Position numbers and translations under genes: made by a program. From assembly GCF_900095725.1 (NCBI RefSeq), contig NZ_FMMP01000009.1:186001-250000 (forward strand): DNA of 64,000 nt, in the 5' to 3' direction. Origin of the DNA: Cellulosilyticum sp. I15G10I2. GTDB taxonomy: Bacteria; Bacillota; Clostridia; Lachnospirales; Cellulosilyticaceae. Positions 1-8,864 of the stretch are shown in pieces (positions within the stretch are counted from its first letter, which is position 1; every line of letters begins with the position of its first letter). The notes below the pieces were generated by a model. That model saw nothing but the letters and a program-made list of their open reading frames with translations. It was not told the origin of the DNA and did no database searches.

Positions 1-21
1 AACAATTTTGTTAGCATTTTT

Positions 22-1056
22 TTATAATACTTCTATAATCTCAATTTGTATATTCTCATATAAATCAACATATCTTTCTTTCACTTTTACAATAGGCCTA
101 TGAAGTGCATGAGGTTGAATAAACACAACTTCTGCTATTTCACCTGTACTTAAAACTACCTTTTCACCTATATAATAATTAATAACATTATTGCAAAATT
201 CTAAAAGCATATTAATGTCAAATTTTCTAATCATATCACATTTTAGTATTTTTATAGTCTCAAAAATATTTGCAGTTCTTCTGATATTATCATATTCATC
301 TGCAAGCCCTACCACTCTAGAAATATCATTAATTCTATCCTCTATTAAATTGAGTGGATAGCCACTTCCATCACATCTTTCATGATGTGTTAGAACAGCC
401 TTAAGTACCTCATTATCAAGTTCATTATACTGACTTAACTTTTCATAAGCATAAATCGGATGTCTTCTAAACTCAACTTTTTCCTTAACGGTCAAATCTT
501 TCGTTTTATCTATCAACTGACTAGGCATATCTATTTTGCCAATATCATGTAGCAACCCTGCCATAGCAACTTGCTTAAGCTTAACTGGATTAAAATTGGC
601 CCATCTTGCAATCAAAAGACTTAATAGTGTAACATTCATACTATGTCTATAGATGTCTTGATCCATCTTCTCAACTAAACTAACACAAGCTAACACGTTA
701 AAATTATATACAAACTCCTCTGTGATACACTTAGCAAGATTTTCTACTTCATTTACTTTAATATCTATTCCTTCTCGCTTACTGCCAATAATATTTTTAA
801 GTACTTCTATGTATTTATCATAAGTATTTAGGACATTTTCTTCTATTTGCCACATACTTTCTTCACGATTAATCCCAACCCATATTTCTGTATGTTTAAA
901 TTTCTTTATACGTCTAAGAATATCTTCTGTTAATAATTGGTCTTTACCAATAATAGTACTTCCTGTATCTATATCAACTATAGGCTGAAGCAAAATCATT
1001 CCGGGTACACACTTCGACAGAGGTATAATTACTTTAGCAATATTTTCATTTTGCAT
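22..1056 (-). CDS. HD-GYP domain protein, probable c-di-GMP phosphodiesterase
   Basis: A 344-residue protein whose C-terminal half carries the HD-GYP signature: H138, the HD pair H170-D171 in HDIGK, H199, the H224-H225 pair, D229 and GYP at 232-234. This family hydrolyses cyclic di-GMP with a di-iron or tri-iron centre, and the metal-ligand set looks complete. Residues 1-120 have no recognised receiver or membrane domain and resemble the extra N-terminal region seen in many clostridial HD-GYP proteins. The start is supported by a GAGGAGG site just upstream. It is transcribed alone, away from the window interior. Two other c-di-GMP proteins lie in the window (around 48 and 63.8 kb). The activity is inferred from motifs. 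Confidence 0.9.
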   Translation of the reverse strand: MQNENIAKVIIPLSKCVPGMILLQPIVDIDTGSTIIGKDQLLTEDILRRIKKFKHTEIWVGINREESMWQIEENVLNTYDKYIEVLKNIIGSKREGIDIKVNEVENLAKCITEEFVYNFNVLACVSLVEKMDQDIYRHSMNVTLLSLLIARWANFNPVKLKQVAMAGLLHDIGKIDMPSQLIDKTKDLTVKEKVEFRRHPIYAYEKLSQYNELDNEVLKAVLTHHERCDGSGYPLNLIEDRINDISRVVGLADEYDNIRRTANIFETIKILKCDMIRKFDINMLLEFCNNVINYYIGEKVVLSTGEIAEVVFIQPHALHRPIVKVKERYVDLYENIQIEIIEVL

Positions 1057-1246
1057 CTACATATCCCTCCTCTCTAAACTATCACTCCAACATAAATAGA
1101 CAATTAAATATAGTTATCAATATTAATTTACATTATATCCCTACCTGCTTTTCACGCAATACACACATTGTATACTATATATTCTACACCTTTTTTACAT
1201 TATTACAACTGTTTTATATAAGTTTTGTAACCCCTTACAAACCGTT

Positions 1247-2353
1247 TTATTTATCTTTAACATTTAAACTTTGGTAATAAATAGCATAAATATCTTGATA
1301 TCCAACCGGTTCAGGATGATTTTTAAGCTTTGCTGCATTCGCACACATTGTGTGACTCCAGTTTTCAATCTCTTTATTTTCGACACTTATCTCGCAATGT
1401 ATTATTTTTGTTAATAACTCGTCAAAATCTTTTTCTGAACCTAATGATAGTAGTCCAAAAACACTTTCTACTTTACTTCTATTTTTAAAACTTTTTAGAT
1501 AAGCTTTGAAAAGTACTGCATTTGCAAGCCCATGAGGAACACCTTTAAAATAAGTAAGTGGGTAGCCCATACCATGAGGAAGAGAAGTCCCTGTACTGGC
1601 AATAACCATTCCCGCAATACTAGAAGCTAACATAAGTTTTTCTCTTATCTCAAAGTTTAAAGTCCCTTCTAAAAGATGTGATATACATGTGCTCCACAGC
1701 CTAAGTCCTTTTTCAGCTAACATTTCACTTAAAAAATGGCTGTTTGTATTTAAATACCCTTCTACCAAATGACTCATTGCATCGAGTGCAGTATTAACTG
1801 TAATGTCATACGGTGTGCGCTCTGTATACCCAGCATCTAAAAATGCTACTTTACAAAAAACTTTTTGCCCTAAATTCCTCTTCGTTTGATTGCTATGATC
1901 CGTTAAAATAGCATATGGTGTTGTTTCACTGCCTGTTCCTGATGTTGTAGGTACTGCTAATACTGGAATACTCTCAAGTACCTCACTTGAAAATAATGTT
2001 TCTTCTGTAAGACCTGGATTATTAATCATAATCCCTATTGCTTTTGAAGCATCTAAAGGAGACCCGCCACCTATACCTATTACAAAGTCAACCTGCTCCC
2101 TTTTTCCAAGAATAGCTGCCGTTTCAATCGTCTTTGTACATGGATTTTCTTCTACCTCATCAAAAATAACATAGCCTATATGCATCTCAGTAAGCGCAGT
2201 AATGACATCATCCAAAGCCCCTGTCTTTTTAGCTGAATTTCTGCCAGTTACAATTAAAGCTTTTTGACCATATTTTGCAAACTCAGATTTATTTTTCACT
2301 ACTGCACCCTTACCTAAAATCACCTTTGTCGGCATTTCATATGTGAATTCCAT
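1247..2353 (-). CDS. Iron-containing alcohol dehydrogenase (group III)
   Basis: 368 residues, the normal length for the family, which interconverts alcohols and aldehydes or ketones with NAD(P)H in the cytoplasm. The dinucleotide-binding GGGSPLD lies at residues 95-101 and PTTSGTGSE at 135-143. The four metal ligands appear as D191, H195, H260 and H274. An AAGGAGG site precedes the ATG. It is monocistronic and lies downstream of a transposase remnant. The physiological substrate cannot be told from sequence; in fermenting clostridia such enzymes often reduce butyraldehyde, acetaldehyde or lactaldehyde. Confidence 0.92.
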   Translation of the reverse strand: MEFTYEMPTKVILGKGAVVKNKSEFAKYGQKALIVTGRNSAKKTGALDDVITALTEMHIGYVIFDEVEENPCTKTIETAAILGKREQVDFVIGIGGGSPLDASKAIGIMINNPGLTEETLFSSEVLESIPVLAVPTTSGTGSETTPYAILTDHSNQTKRNLGQKVFCKVAFLDAGYTERTPYDITVNTALDAMSHLVEGYLNTNSHFLSEMLAEKGLRLWSTCISHLLEGTLNFEIREKLMLASSIAGMVIASTGTSLPHGMGYPLTYFKGVPHGLANAVLFKAYLKSFKNRSKVESVFGLLSLGSEKDFDELLTKIIHCEISVENKEIENWSHTMCANAAKLKNHPEPVGYQDIYAIYYQSLNVKDK

Positions 2354-2379
2354 TGTAATCCTCCTTGTTTTTTCTTAAC

Positions 2380-2696
2380 TATTTGATTCTCCTGAAAACA
2401 CCTGTCTTTACAAGCCACATAACATCTATATTTCTATGGCATTCTTTCATAAGTTTTCTTGAAGAACGTACTTTATTAAAATAGCCATACAGATATAACT
2501 TTAATAAATATTTAGGATTATAAGCAGGTCTGCCTTATTTGGCTGGAATAGAACGGTTTATTTTACATTCTTCTAGATCCTAGTTTTCTATAAAAGCATC
2601 AATAACTCGTACCGGATTATCTTCACCTATATACTCATTTATTGTTTTAGGAAATAATGTAATTTGTCCTCTATTCTCACCTGCTATATATCCCAT
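2380..2696 (-). pseudogene. N-terminal remnant of an IS1182-like (DUF772) transposase
   Basis: Reading the minus strand from the ATG at 2696 gives about 105 codons that resemble the N-terminus of IS1182-family transposases: MGYIAGENRGQ, then FPKTINEYIGEDNPVRVIDA, then GRPAYNPKYLLKLYLYGY, then a NIDVMWL segment. Two in-frame stops interrupt it, after DAFIEN and just before GRPAYNP, and the frame closes soon after MWLVKT. The catalytic DDE region is absent, so it is a dead fragment. No clear terminal inverted repeat was found around it. A good ribosome-binding site (AGAGGTG) still precedes the ATG. Confidence 0.85.
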
Positions 2697-2858
2697 ACTA
2701 ATCACCTCTTCGCATTGTTACAACCATCTTTAGTATAGCATGTTTTGCCCTGATACAATTGATTTTGTAGGGTTTTCAAATCCTATATCTCAACTTAATT
2801 TGTTGCTTATAGATAATTTTTTCTTATTCATAAACTTATTTATAATAGCGCATAGCGA

Positions 2859-2939
2859 GGTAGGCAGGAGATGTTTTTTGGCTTGACTCGGGTTTGGCTG
2901 TGGGTAGGCGGGAAAGACAAAAAATATCTCCTGCCTGCC
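2859..2939 (+). repeat. Palindromic element, family B copy 1
   Basis: An 81-bp imperfect palindrome. The arms at 2859-2880 and 2918-2939 (about 22 bp, rich in GGCAGGAGAT and its complement) pair almost perfectly. The loop on this strand reads GACTCGGGTTTGGCTGTGGG followed by TAGGCGGGA. The same loop, on the other strand, occurs at 15568-15596 between arms of unrelated sequence, and a related loop lies in the interrupted copy at 15751-16107. Reading frames that cross it are shadows of the palindrome. Confidence 0.85.
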
Positions 2940-3091
2940 AAGCGGACCTTATATAGATGCTAAACTTACAAATACTACTAATTTCATTATACACCCACTC
3001 CAAATACTGATAAAACATATATTTGTACAACCCTATTATTAATTTACCATTTATTAATTATACTATTTTTTTATTTTTTTTAAGAAAGTAG

Positions 3092-3121
3092 TTGACAAAC
3101 AAGCCCCTATGTGACTATTAT
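3092..3121 (+). promoter_or_regulatory. Sigma-A-type promoter of amtB-glnK
   Basis: TTGACA at 3092-3097 and TATTAT at 3116-3121 with an 18-bp spacer, in a very AT-rich region. Transcription from here would give a leader of about 140 nt before amtB, containing a terminator-like hairpin at 3162-3204. Confidence 0.7.
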
Positions 3122-3161
3122 AGTAGCATAATAACATATTTAAATATGAGTTTAGACAATG

Positions 3162-3204
3162 AGGTCTATATATACGCAGCCTGTGTATATGTAGACCTTT
3201 TTTT
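3162..3204 (+). terminator. Leader terminator (attenuator candidate) upstream of amtB
   Basis: A 16-bp stem (3162-3177 with 3183-3198, two G-T wobbles) with loop AGCCT, followed by a run of T residues through 3204. It sits between the predicted promoter and amtB on the same strand, so it would stop transcription before the gene unless overcome. No upstream gene on this strand needs a terminator here, which points to attenuation control of the ammonium transporter. Confidence 0.65.
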
Positions 3205-3206
3205 AT

Positions 3207-3236
3207 TTCAATAAACTGAGGGCCCAGTTTATTGAA
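3207..3236 (+). promoter_or_regulatory. Perfect 12-bp hairpin with hexaloop AGGGCC before the amtB start
   Basis: Arms TTCAATAAACTG (3207-3218) and CAGTTTATTGAA (3225-3236) pair perfectly around the loop AGGGCC. It follows the leader terminator directly and lies about 15 nt upstream of the AAGGAGGG ribosome-binding site. The loop has A at position 1 and G at position 4, as in the hexaloops bound by ANTAR proteins, but here the hairpin follows the terminator rather than preceding it, so ANTAR control is only a possibility. Confidence 0.5.
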
Positions 3237-3267
3237 AAGGAATATAAAATTAAGGAGGGTAAATAGT

Positions 3268-4533
3268 ATGGAACAAAATTTCACATTAGCAATGGACACG
3301 ATTTGGGTATTATTAGGAACATGTTTGGTATTTTTTATGCAGGCAGGTTTTTGTATGGTAGAAACAGGGTTTACTAGAGCAAAAAACGCTGGGAATATCA
3401 TAATGAAAAATATGATGGACTTCGCTGTAGGTTCTGTAATATTTTATGTTATTGGTTTTTCACTGATGTTTGGGGATAGTATTGGGGGACTCATTGGTGC
3501 ACCTTCTCTTCTTAGCAAGGGCGCGTTTGCTTCACTCACAGAGTGGATGACACTTGATCTTAATACATTTATTATATGGCAAACTGTTTTCTGTGCAACA
3601 GCAGCTACTATTGTATCTGGGGCAATGGCTGAAAGAACTAAGTTCTCATCATATCTTGTTTATAGTTTTTGTATTTCAGCACTTATCTATCCTGTAGTAG
3701 GCCATTGGACTTGGGGTGGTGGCTGGCTCGCAGAACTTGGTTTCCATGATTTTGCTGGTTCAACTATTGTTCACTCAGTAGGCGGTTGGTCTGCTCTTAT
3801 AGGCGCTAAAATACTCGGCCCTAGAATTGGTAAATATGGCAAAAATGGTAAAGTTAATGCAATTCCAGGTCATAGTTTAACACTTGGAGCACTTGGGGTA
3901 TTTATTCTTTGGCTAGGTTGGTTTGGTTTTAATCCAGGTTCTTCACTATCTGGTCTGGATACTGGTCTTAACTCACTTATTTTCATGACAACAAATCTTT
4001 CAGCTGCTGCTGCTGCGATTGTAACAATGGCTGTAACTTGGATCAGATACAAAAAGCCTGATGTTTCTATGACACTTAATGGTGCACTTGCTGGCCTCGT
4101 TGGTATTACAGCTGGCTGTGATATTGTTAGTATTGAAGGGGCTCTTATCATTGGTATCGTAGCTGGTATCGTAGTTATATTTGGTATTGAATTTATTGAT
4201 AAAGTACTTAAGATTGATGATCCCGTTGGCGCTATAGGTGTTCATGGTCTTTGTGGTGCTACAGGTACGATACTTGTTGGTGTATTTGCTACAGATGGCG
4301 GTCTCTTCTACGGTGGTGGTTTTGCGCTACTTGGTGTTCAGCTTCTAGGTGTTTTAGCAGTAGCTGTTTGGACTATGGCTTGTATGGCAGTTGTATTCCT
4401 TACTATTAAACATACAATCGGACTTAGAGTTTCTGAAGAAGAAGAAGTACAAGGTCTTGACCTTCATGAACATGGTTTAAGTAGTTCTTATGCAGATTTC
4501 GAAGTAAAACCTGGTTTTAAAGAGATTATTTAA
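3268..4533 (+). CDS. amtB: Ammonium transporter Amt
   Basis: About 421 residues with eleven predicted membrane segments, the usual Amt/Mep/Rh length and topology. It conducts ammonium or ammonia across the cytoplasmic membrane as a trimer. Family marks are QAGFCMVETGFTRAKN at 25-40, D161 in FHDFAGS, and the twin pore histidines H169 (IVHSVGG) and H326 (GVHGLCGATG). I chose the ATG at 3268 because AAGGAGGG lies about 9 nt upstream; an in-frame start at 3232 would fall inside a perfect hairpin. glnK follows after 35 nt, the common amtB-glnK arrangement in which the PII protein plugs the channel. A promoter and leader terminator precede it, suggesting control by nitrogen supply. Confidence 0.95.
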   Translation: MEQNFTLAMDTIWVLLGTCLVFFMQAGFCMVETGFTRAKNAGNIIMKNMMDFAVGSVIFYVIGFSLMFGDSIGGLIGAPSLLSKGAFASLTEWMTLDLNTFIIWQTVFCATAATIVSGAMAERTKFSSYLVYSFCISALIYPVVGHWTWGGGWLAELGFHDFAGSTIVHSVGGWSALIGAKILGPRIGKYGKNGKVNAIPGHSLTLGALGVFILWLGWFGFNPGSSLSGLDTGLNSLIFMTTNLSAAAAAIVTMAVTWIRYKKPDVSMTLNGALAGLVGITAGCDIVSIEGALIIGIVAGIVVIFGIEFIDKVLKIDDPVGAIGVHGLCGATGTILVGVFATDGGLFYGGGFALLGVQLLGVLAVAVWTMACMAVVFLTIKHTIGLRVSEEEEVQGLDLHEHGLSSSYADFEVKPGFKEII

Positions 4534-4568
4534 CAATATTTAATCATATAGTATAAGGGAGGCTTATT

Positions 4569-4916
4569 ATGGATAAAATAACAAGAGTAGATATTATTAC
4601 AAGACAAAGTAAATTTGATGAACTAAAGGATGCTTTAAATGAAATTGGCATTACTGGTATGACAGTTTACCAAGTACTTGGCTGTGGTAATCAAAAAGGT
4701 AAAACAGAAGTATACCGTGGCAATGAGTTAACTATGGATCTTCTTCCTAAAGTTAAACTAGAAATATGTGTCAGTGAAGTACCTGTACAACTGGTTATAG
4801 ACACTGCAACGAAAGTACTTAGAACAGGTAAAATAGGTGATGGTAAGATCTTTATCTATCCTGTAGAAAATGTTGTTAAGATACGTACCGGAGAAGAAGG
4901 CGTTAAAGCTTTATAA
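4569..4916 (+). CDS. glnK: PII nitrogen regulatory protein, GlnK type, lacking the T-loop Tyr51
   Basis: 115 residues, a standard PII protein that binds ATP/ADP and 2-oxoglutarate and, next to amtB, is expected to block the channel when nitrogen is plentiful. The T-loop reads KTEVYRGNEL; the residue aligned with the uridylylated Tyr51 of enteric PII is Leu54, so this protein cannot be uridylylated at that site. The C-terminal block GDGKIFIYPVE is intact. The ribosome-binding site is AAGGGAGG. It shares a transcript with amtB and is followed by a hairpin at 4934-4955. Confidence 0.93.
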   Translation: MDKITRVDIITRQSKFDELKDALNEIGITGMTVYQVLGCGNQKGKTEVYRGNELTMDLLPKVKLEICVSEVPVQLVIDTATKVLRTGKIGDGKIFIYPVENVVKIRTGEEGVKAL

Positions 4917-4933
4917 AATAATATCAAAAAATG

Positions 4934-4966
4934 GGGACGGCTAAAAAGCCGTCCCTATCGTGCTTT
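4934..4966 (+). terminator. Hairpin terminator after glnK
   Basis: GGGACGGCT and AGCCGTCCC (4934-4942 and 4947-4955) pair perfectly around AAAA, followed by TATCGTGCTTTTT. The T-run is a few bases away, so termination may be partial and allow read-through into asnB. Confidence 0.7.
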
Positions 4967-5013
4967 TTATAAGCATGTCCAAATAAAACTTATTTAAAAA
5001 GAGGTGCATAAGT

Positions 5014-6852
5014 ATGTGTGGTATTGCCGGCTGGATTGACTTTAAGCATGATATTTCCAGTAAAACCAGTATTATTGAAGCAATGACCGATACCCTAAAA
5101 CTAAGAGGACCTGATAGCTATGGCTATGCAAATACCTCCCACGTTCTCTTCGGTCACAGAAGACTTGTTGTTGTAGACCCCAGTGGTGGCAAACAACCCA
5201 TGACAAAGACTTTGAATGGTTTTAAATATACGCTTATTTACAACGGTGAATTATATAATACAGAAGATATTCGTAAAGAACTCATAGACAAAGGATTTCA
5301 TTTTGACTCATACTCCGATACAGAAGTACTTCTCACCTCCTATATGTGCTGGGGTATAGACTGCGTCAAAATATTAAATGGTATTTTTGCCTTCGCCGTC
5401 TTTGACGAAAAAGCAAATCACGTGCTTTTAGCAAGAGATCCGCTAGGGGTTAAACCACTATTTTATAGTACTAAGGATGCTTCTTTTATCTTTGGCTCAG
5501 AAATAAAAACACTTCTTGCACATCCTTATATCGAACCTGTAATTGACAGAGACTCCATCACAGATATTTTTGCGCTTGGCCCCGCTGTTAAACCTGGAAG
5601 TGGTGTTTTTAAAGGTATCTTAGAAATTCCTCCAGCTCACCTTATGGTGGTGAGCCCGCAGGGTATTACCTCTCACGAATATTGGAAACTCGTGCCTGGT
5701 GAAAATACTGAAACACTCGAGCAAGCTACAGAACATCTTCGTTTTCTTCTTGTAGATGCCATAGAAAGACAGCTCGTAGGTGACGTACCCTTATGTACTT
5801 TTTTATCTGGTGGCTTAGATTCTTCTGCTATAGCAGCTATAGCTGCTCAGTCCTATAAAAAGAAAAATAAGATACTGACAACTTATTCTCTTGACTATGA
5901 AGATAACGATGACTATTTCAAGTCTTCTATTTTTCAGCCTACATCCGATAAATATTGGGCGGAACAAATGGGTAAATTTATAGGAAGCAATCATAAAACT
6001 TATGTAATTAACCATGAAGAACTCGCACTAGCGCTTAAAGATGCAGTACGTGCCCGTGATCTTCCTGGTATGGCTGATATAGATTCTTCATTATTCTTAT
6101 TTAGCCGTGAAATTAGAAAAGACTTTATTATTGCCCTCTCGGGAGAATGTGCAGACGAACTTTTTGGCGGATACCCTTGGTATACAAGACCTGAACTTAT
6201 GAATCTCCCCACTTTCCCTTGGTCTAACTTTGTAGAGAATCGAAAGGCGATCTTATCTGAGGATTTTCAAGATCTGCCTATTCGTGATGCTGTAAATGAA
6301 AACTATTTAAAAAGCCTCAAGGAAGTTCCTCATCTTACAGATGAAACGCCTGAGGTACATCGTATGCGCGAATTATTTTATCTTAATCTTAAATGGTTTA
6401 TGGTTAATCTTCTTAATCGTAAGGATAGAATGAGTATGTCTAATAGCTTGGAAGTTAGAGTTCCGTTTGCAGATTATCGCTTAGTAGAATATGCCTTCAA
6501 CCTACCTAATGAGTTTAAGTTTTTTGAAGGCAGAGAAAAGGGGCTTCTTCGCAAATGTCTCCGAGGCATCTTACCGGAAGACATTATCTACCGCAAAAAA
6601 AGCCCTTATCCCAAAACCCATAACCCTATTTACACTGATCTTGTTTGTCAAATGATGCAGGGTATTCTTGATAATCCACAGTCTCCCCTATTAAATATCA
6701 TTGATAAAAGCTTCGTTAAACAGCTAATAGCAACCAAAGGTGCTGCCTATAAAAACCCTTGGTTTGGTCAGCTTATGACCGGCCCTCAGCTTATTGCCTA
6801 TCTTGTGCAGTTTAACATATGGCTTGAAGATTATAAGATCAAACTTATATAA
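5014..6852 (+). CDS. asnB: Asparagine synthase (glutamine-hydrolysing), AsnO/YisO-like length
   Basis: 612 residues. The N-terminal glutaminase domain begins MCGIAG with the catalytic Cys2 and carries the LRGPDSYG and YNGELYN blocks. The synthetase domain has the ATP-pyrophosphatase loop SGGLDSS. It converts aspartate, glutamine and ATP to asparagine. Length and the C-terminal extension are closer to Bacillus AsnO-type enzymes than to the 554-residue E. coli AsnB. GAGGTG lies upstream of the ATG. It follows amtB-glnK on the same strand, so this is a nitrogen-assimilation block, possibly co-transcribed past the glnK hairpin. Confidence 0.92.
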   Translation: MCGIAGWIDFKHDISSKTSIIEAMTDTLKLRGPDSYGYANTSHVLFGHRRLVVVDPSGGKQPMTKTLNGFKYTLIYNGELYNTEDIRKELIDKGFHFDSYSDTEVLLTSYMCWGIDCVKILNGIFAFAVFDEKANHVLLARDPLGVKPLFYSTKDASFIFGSEIKTLLAHPYIEPVIDRDSITDIFALGPAVKPGSGVFKGILEIPPAHLMVVSPQGITSHEYWKLVPGENTETLEQATEHLRFLLVDAIERQLVGDVPLCTFLSGGLDSSAIAAIAAQSYKKKNKILTTYSLDYEDNDDYFKSSIFQPTSDKYWAEQMGKFIGSNHKTYVINHEELALALKDAVRARDLPGMADIDSSLFLFSREIRKDFIIALSGECADELFGGYPWYTRPELMNLPTFPWSNFVENRKAILSEDFQDLPIRDAVNENYLKSLKEVPHLTDETPEVHRMRELFYLNLKWFMVNLLNRKDRMSMSNSLEVRVPFADYRLVEYAFNLPNEFKFFEGREKGLLRKCLRGILPEDIIYRKKSPYPKTHNPIYTDLVCQMMQGILDNPQSPLLNIIDKSFVKQLIATKGAAYKNPWFGQLMTGPQLIAYLVQFNIWLEDYKIKLI

Positions 6853-6894
6853 TTTTCTTTACAAAGCCCCCTATTTCTATACACTATATATCTT

Positions 6895-6933
6895 TTTAAA
6901 GGCAGGTCTTCTATGACCTGCCTTTAAAAATCC
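6895..6933. terminator. Bidirectional terminator between asnB and the EamA gene
   Basis: A 14-bp stem TTTAAAGGCAGGTC / GACCTGCCTTTAAA around TTCTAT, with T-rich sequence before and A-rich after. It serves the two convergent genes. Confidence 0.85.
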
Positions 6934-6959
6934 CGTCAAATAACTAATAACTATGGGAC

Positions 6960-7871
6960 CTATTTATTTAATCTTGAGCTTAAATATACGCCGGTTATAA
7001 TAATCACTGCGCTTATTAAAGTAATAAGGTTCACAGTTTCTTTAAGTATAATGACTGAAATAATGATTGAAAAAACAGGTACAAGATTTACAAACAGCAT
7101 CGTTTTACTCGCTCCATAAGCCTTAATAGCATATTGCTGCAATAAATACCCTATAGCTGATGCAAATATGCCCATATAAAATACAGAACCCCATGCCTTT
7201 ATACTGATACCGTGGAGATAACTTATTGGTCTTTCCATAATAACAAATGGTATCAGCATGATTACCGCTGTTAAAAAGCTGTATGTAAGAATAATAATAG
7301 GTGAATACTTAATCATAATTTTCTTGCTAACCACACTATATACTGCGAAAGCTATTACTGCACATAACATGAGAACATCTCCACTATTAAAACGCATCGT
7401 TGTAAAAGCTTCTATATTACCTCTGCTTGCTGTTAATAACACCCCCATAAATGCTAGTAGGATTGCACCCGCTCGTTTTAGGCCAATCCTCTCATTAAGA
7501 AACAATGCCGCTATAATCGTTGTGGCCATAGGATTTGTTGCACCTATTAATGAAGAATTAATAGCTGTTGTTTTGGTAAGTGCTATAAAAAATAAAACAT
7601 GATATGTAAAAATCCCTAGAAAACCTGTAAGTATAAAAATAGGAAACTCCTTGAAGCTTATTTTCCACCTGTCCGGTTCATACTTAATCATCAATGGAAA
7701 AACAATAACAAGCGCAGTTAAAAACCTTATAAACGTTAGTGTAAATAAGGAGAATTCAGCTACTGCTATCTTGCCAGCTATAAATGCACCAGCCCAAAAC
7801 AACGCTGTTGGTACCATTAATAAAAATAATCTTTTATTATCTTTAAACTCCGTCACCTCAATCATCTCCAA
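6960..7871 (-). CDS. EamA-family (DMT superfamily) transporter
   Basis: 303 residues with ten predicted membrane helices arranged as two EamA repeats, the normal form of drug/metabolite exporters such as RhaT or YdcZ relatives. Conserved features include the opening FWAGAFIAGKIAVAEFS and the second-repeat GYLLQQYAIKAYGASK. The substrate is unknown. The start is uncertain: the longest frame begins with TTG at 7871 without a clear ribosome-binding site, and an ATG lies two codons in. A palindrome ACCAATTGGT at about 7892-7901 lies just upstream and may be an operator. Confidence 0.85.
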   Translation of the reverse strand: MEMIEVTEFKDNKRLFLLMVPTALFWAGAFIAGKIAVAEFSLFTLTFIRFLTALVIVFPLMIKYEPDRWKISFKEFPIFILTGFLGIFTYHVLFFIALTKTTAINSSLIGATNPMATTIIAALFLNERIGLKRAGAILLAFMGVLLTASRGNIEAFTTMRFNSGDVLMLCAVIAFAVYSVVSKKIMIKYSPIIILTYSFLTAVIMLIPFVIMERPISYLHGISIKAWGSVFYMGIFASAIGYLLQQYAIKAYGASKTMLFVNLVPVFSIIISVIILKETVNLITLISAVIIITGVYLSSRLNK

Positions 7872-8027
7872 TTATTCTAGTTAAGTTAGCACCAATTGGT
7901 GTCTAGTACTTTATGTTATCCAATTATACCAGAATAATTTTAACACCTATTTTACTAAATAACTATCCTTCATTTGAATTTTTATTTTTCTTGTGTAGTG
8001 ACTGGCACTATAGTTATTCAGATATTA

Positions 8028-8747
8028 CTATTCTAAACAGTGCCTCACATTGATATTTTCATTTTTTAAAAATACGTGAAATTTACCATTCACATCACAA
8101 GTCGCGAGTAGTACATCTTTGGGTGATTTTATATTTTGTTTTTTTAGTTCCTTTAAGAGCCACTCTTCCTCTTTACCTATAGCCTTTAAGTTACTCTCCA
8201 TAACCTTTCCATCTATAATAAGGTTGGCTACTAATCCTTCTGGTTGGGGTGAAAGCTTTAGATCTCCTACATTAACAGGCCTTTTATCTACAGTTGGCAG
8301 AAGGCTTATTCTGCCATCACTTTCCATGGTAGCCATCTGAATGTCATTAATATCAAAATAGCCCTCAAGTCGGCATTCTTCCAGAAGGCTATTAACCTCG
8401 TAATGTACACTTTTAAGATTTTTACTTATGATTTTTCCATCTTGAATAAGGATAATGGGAGCACCTTCAAAAAACTTTCTAGCCCACAAGCTTTTTACTG
8501 TTATTACAGCTATTAATATATAAACAGCAACATAAACAGCCATTGCACTTACAAAATGGAACCACTCTGTTTCTGCATCTGTTGCCATTTGTGCCGCAAT
8601 AGAACCAATAGATATACCCATAATATAGTCAAACGTACTCAGCTGCGAGATTTGCTTTCTCCCCATCATTTTGCTCATCACAAATAAGGTAATTATAGAT
8701 CCTAAACTTCTTATCAACACGTTAACTAAGTCATTCCAATTTATCAT
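8028..8747 (-). CDS. DUF421 (YetF-like) membrane protein
   Basis: About 239 residues from the ATG at 8747 (an in-frame start at 8783 is also possible; GGGAG and AAGGA lie just upstream of the internal ATGs). Three N-terminal helices are followed by the typical DUF421 blocks KMMGRKQISQLSTFDYIMGI and a soluble domain with GKIISKNL, a first LLEECR segment and a second duplicated unit near the C-terminus. Relatives in Bacillus (YetF, YrbG, YdfS) include proteins needed for spore germination, but most have no assigned function. It stands alone. Confidence 0.82.
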   Translation of the reverse strand: MINWNDLVNVLIRSLGSIITLFVMSKMMGRKQISQLSTFDYIMGISIGSIAAQMATDAETEWFHFVSAMAVYVAVYILIAVITVKSLWARKFFEGAPIILIQDGKIISKNLKSVHYEVNSLLEECRLEGYFDINDIQMATMESDGRISLLPTVDKRPVNVGDLKLSPQPEGLVANLIIDGKVMESNLKAIGKEEEWLLKELKKQNIKSPKDVLLATCDVNGKFHVFLKNENINVRHCLE

Positions 8748-8864
8748 TACTCCCATCCTTATCCTTAGACACCTATTCCACAAATAAGCATCTTGATAAT
8801 ATATGATGTTATTGTAATCACTTTATGTCATGTATATACGTATTATTTAGTAAATCTCAATCTG

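Noticed and set aside
2836-3030. 64-codon minus-strand frame across the palindrome at 2859-2939
   Set aside because: It consists mostly of the palindromic arms and loop of family B copy 1, has no ribosome-binding site and no relation to known proteins.
4917-5013. T-box leader for asnB
   Set aside because: The gap is only 97 bp and holds a simple hairpin; no T-box sequence or specifier stem.
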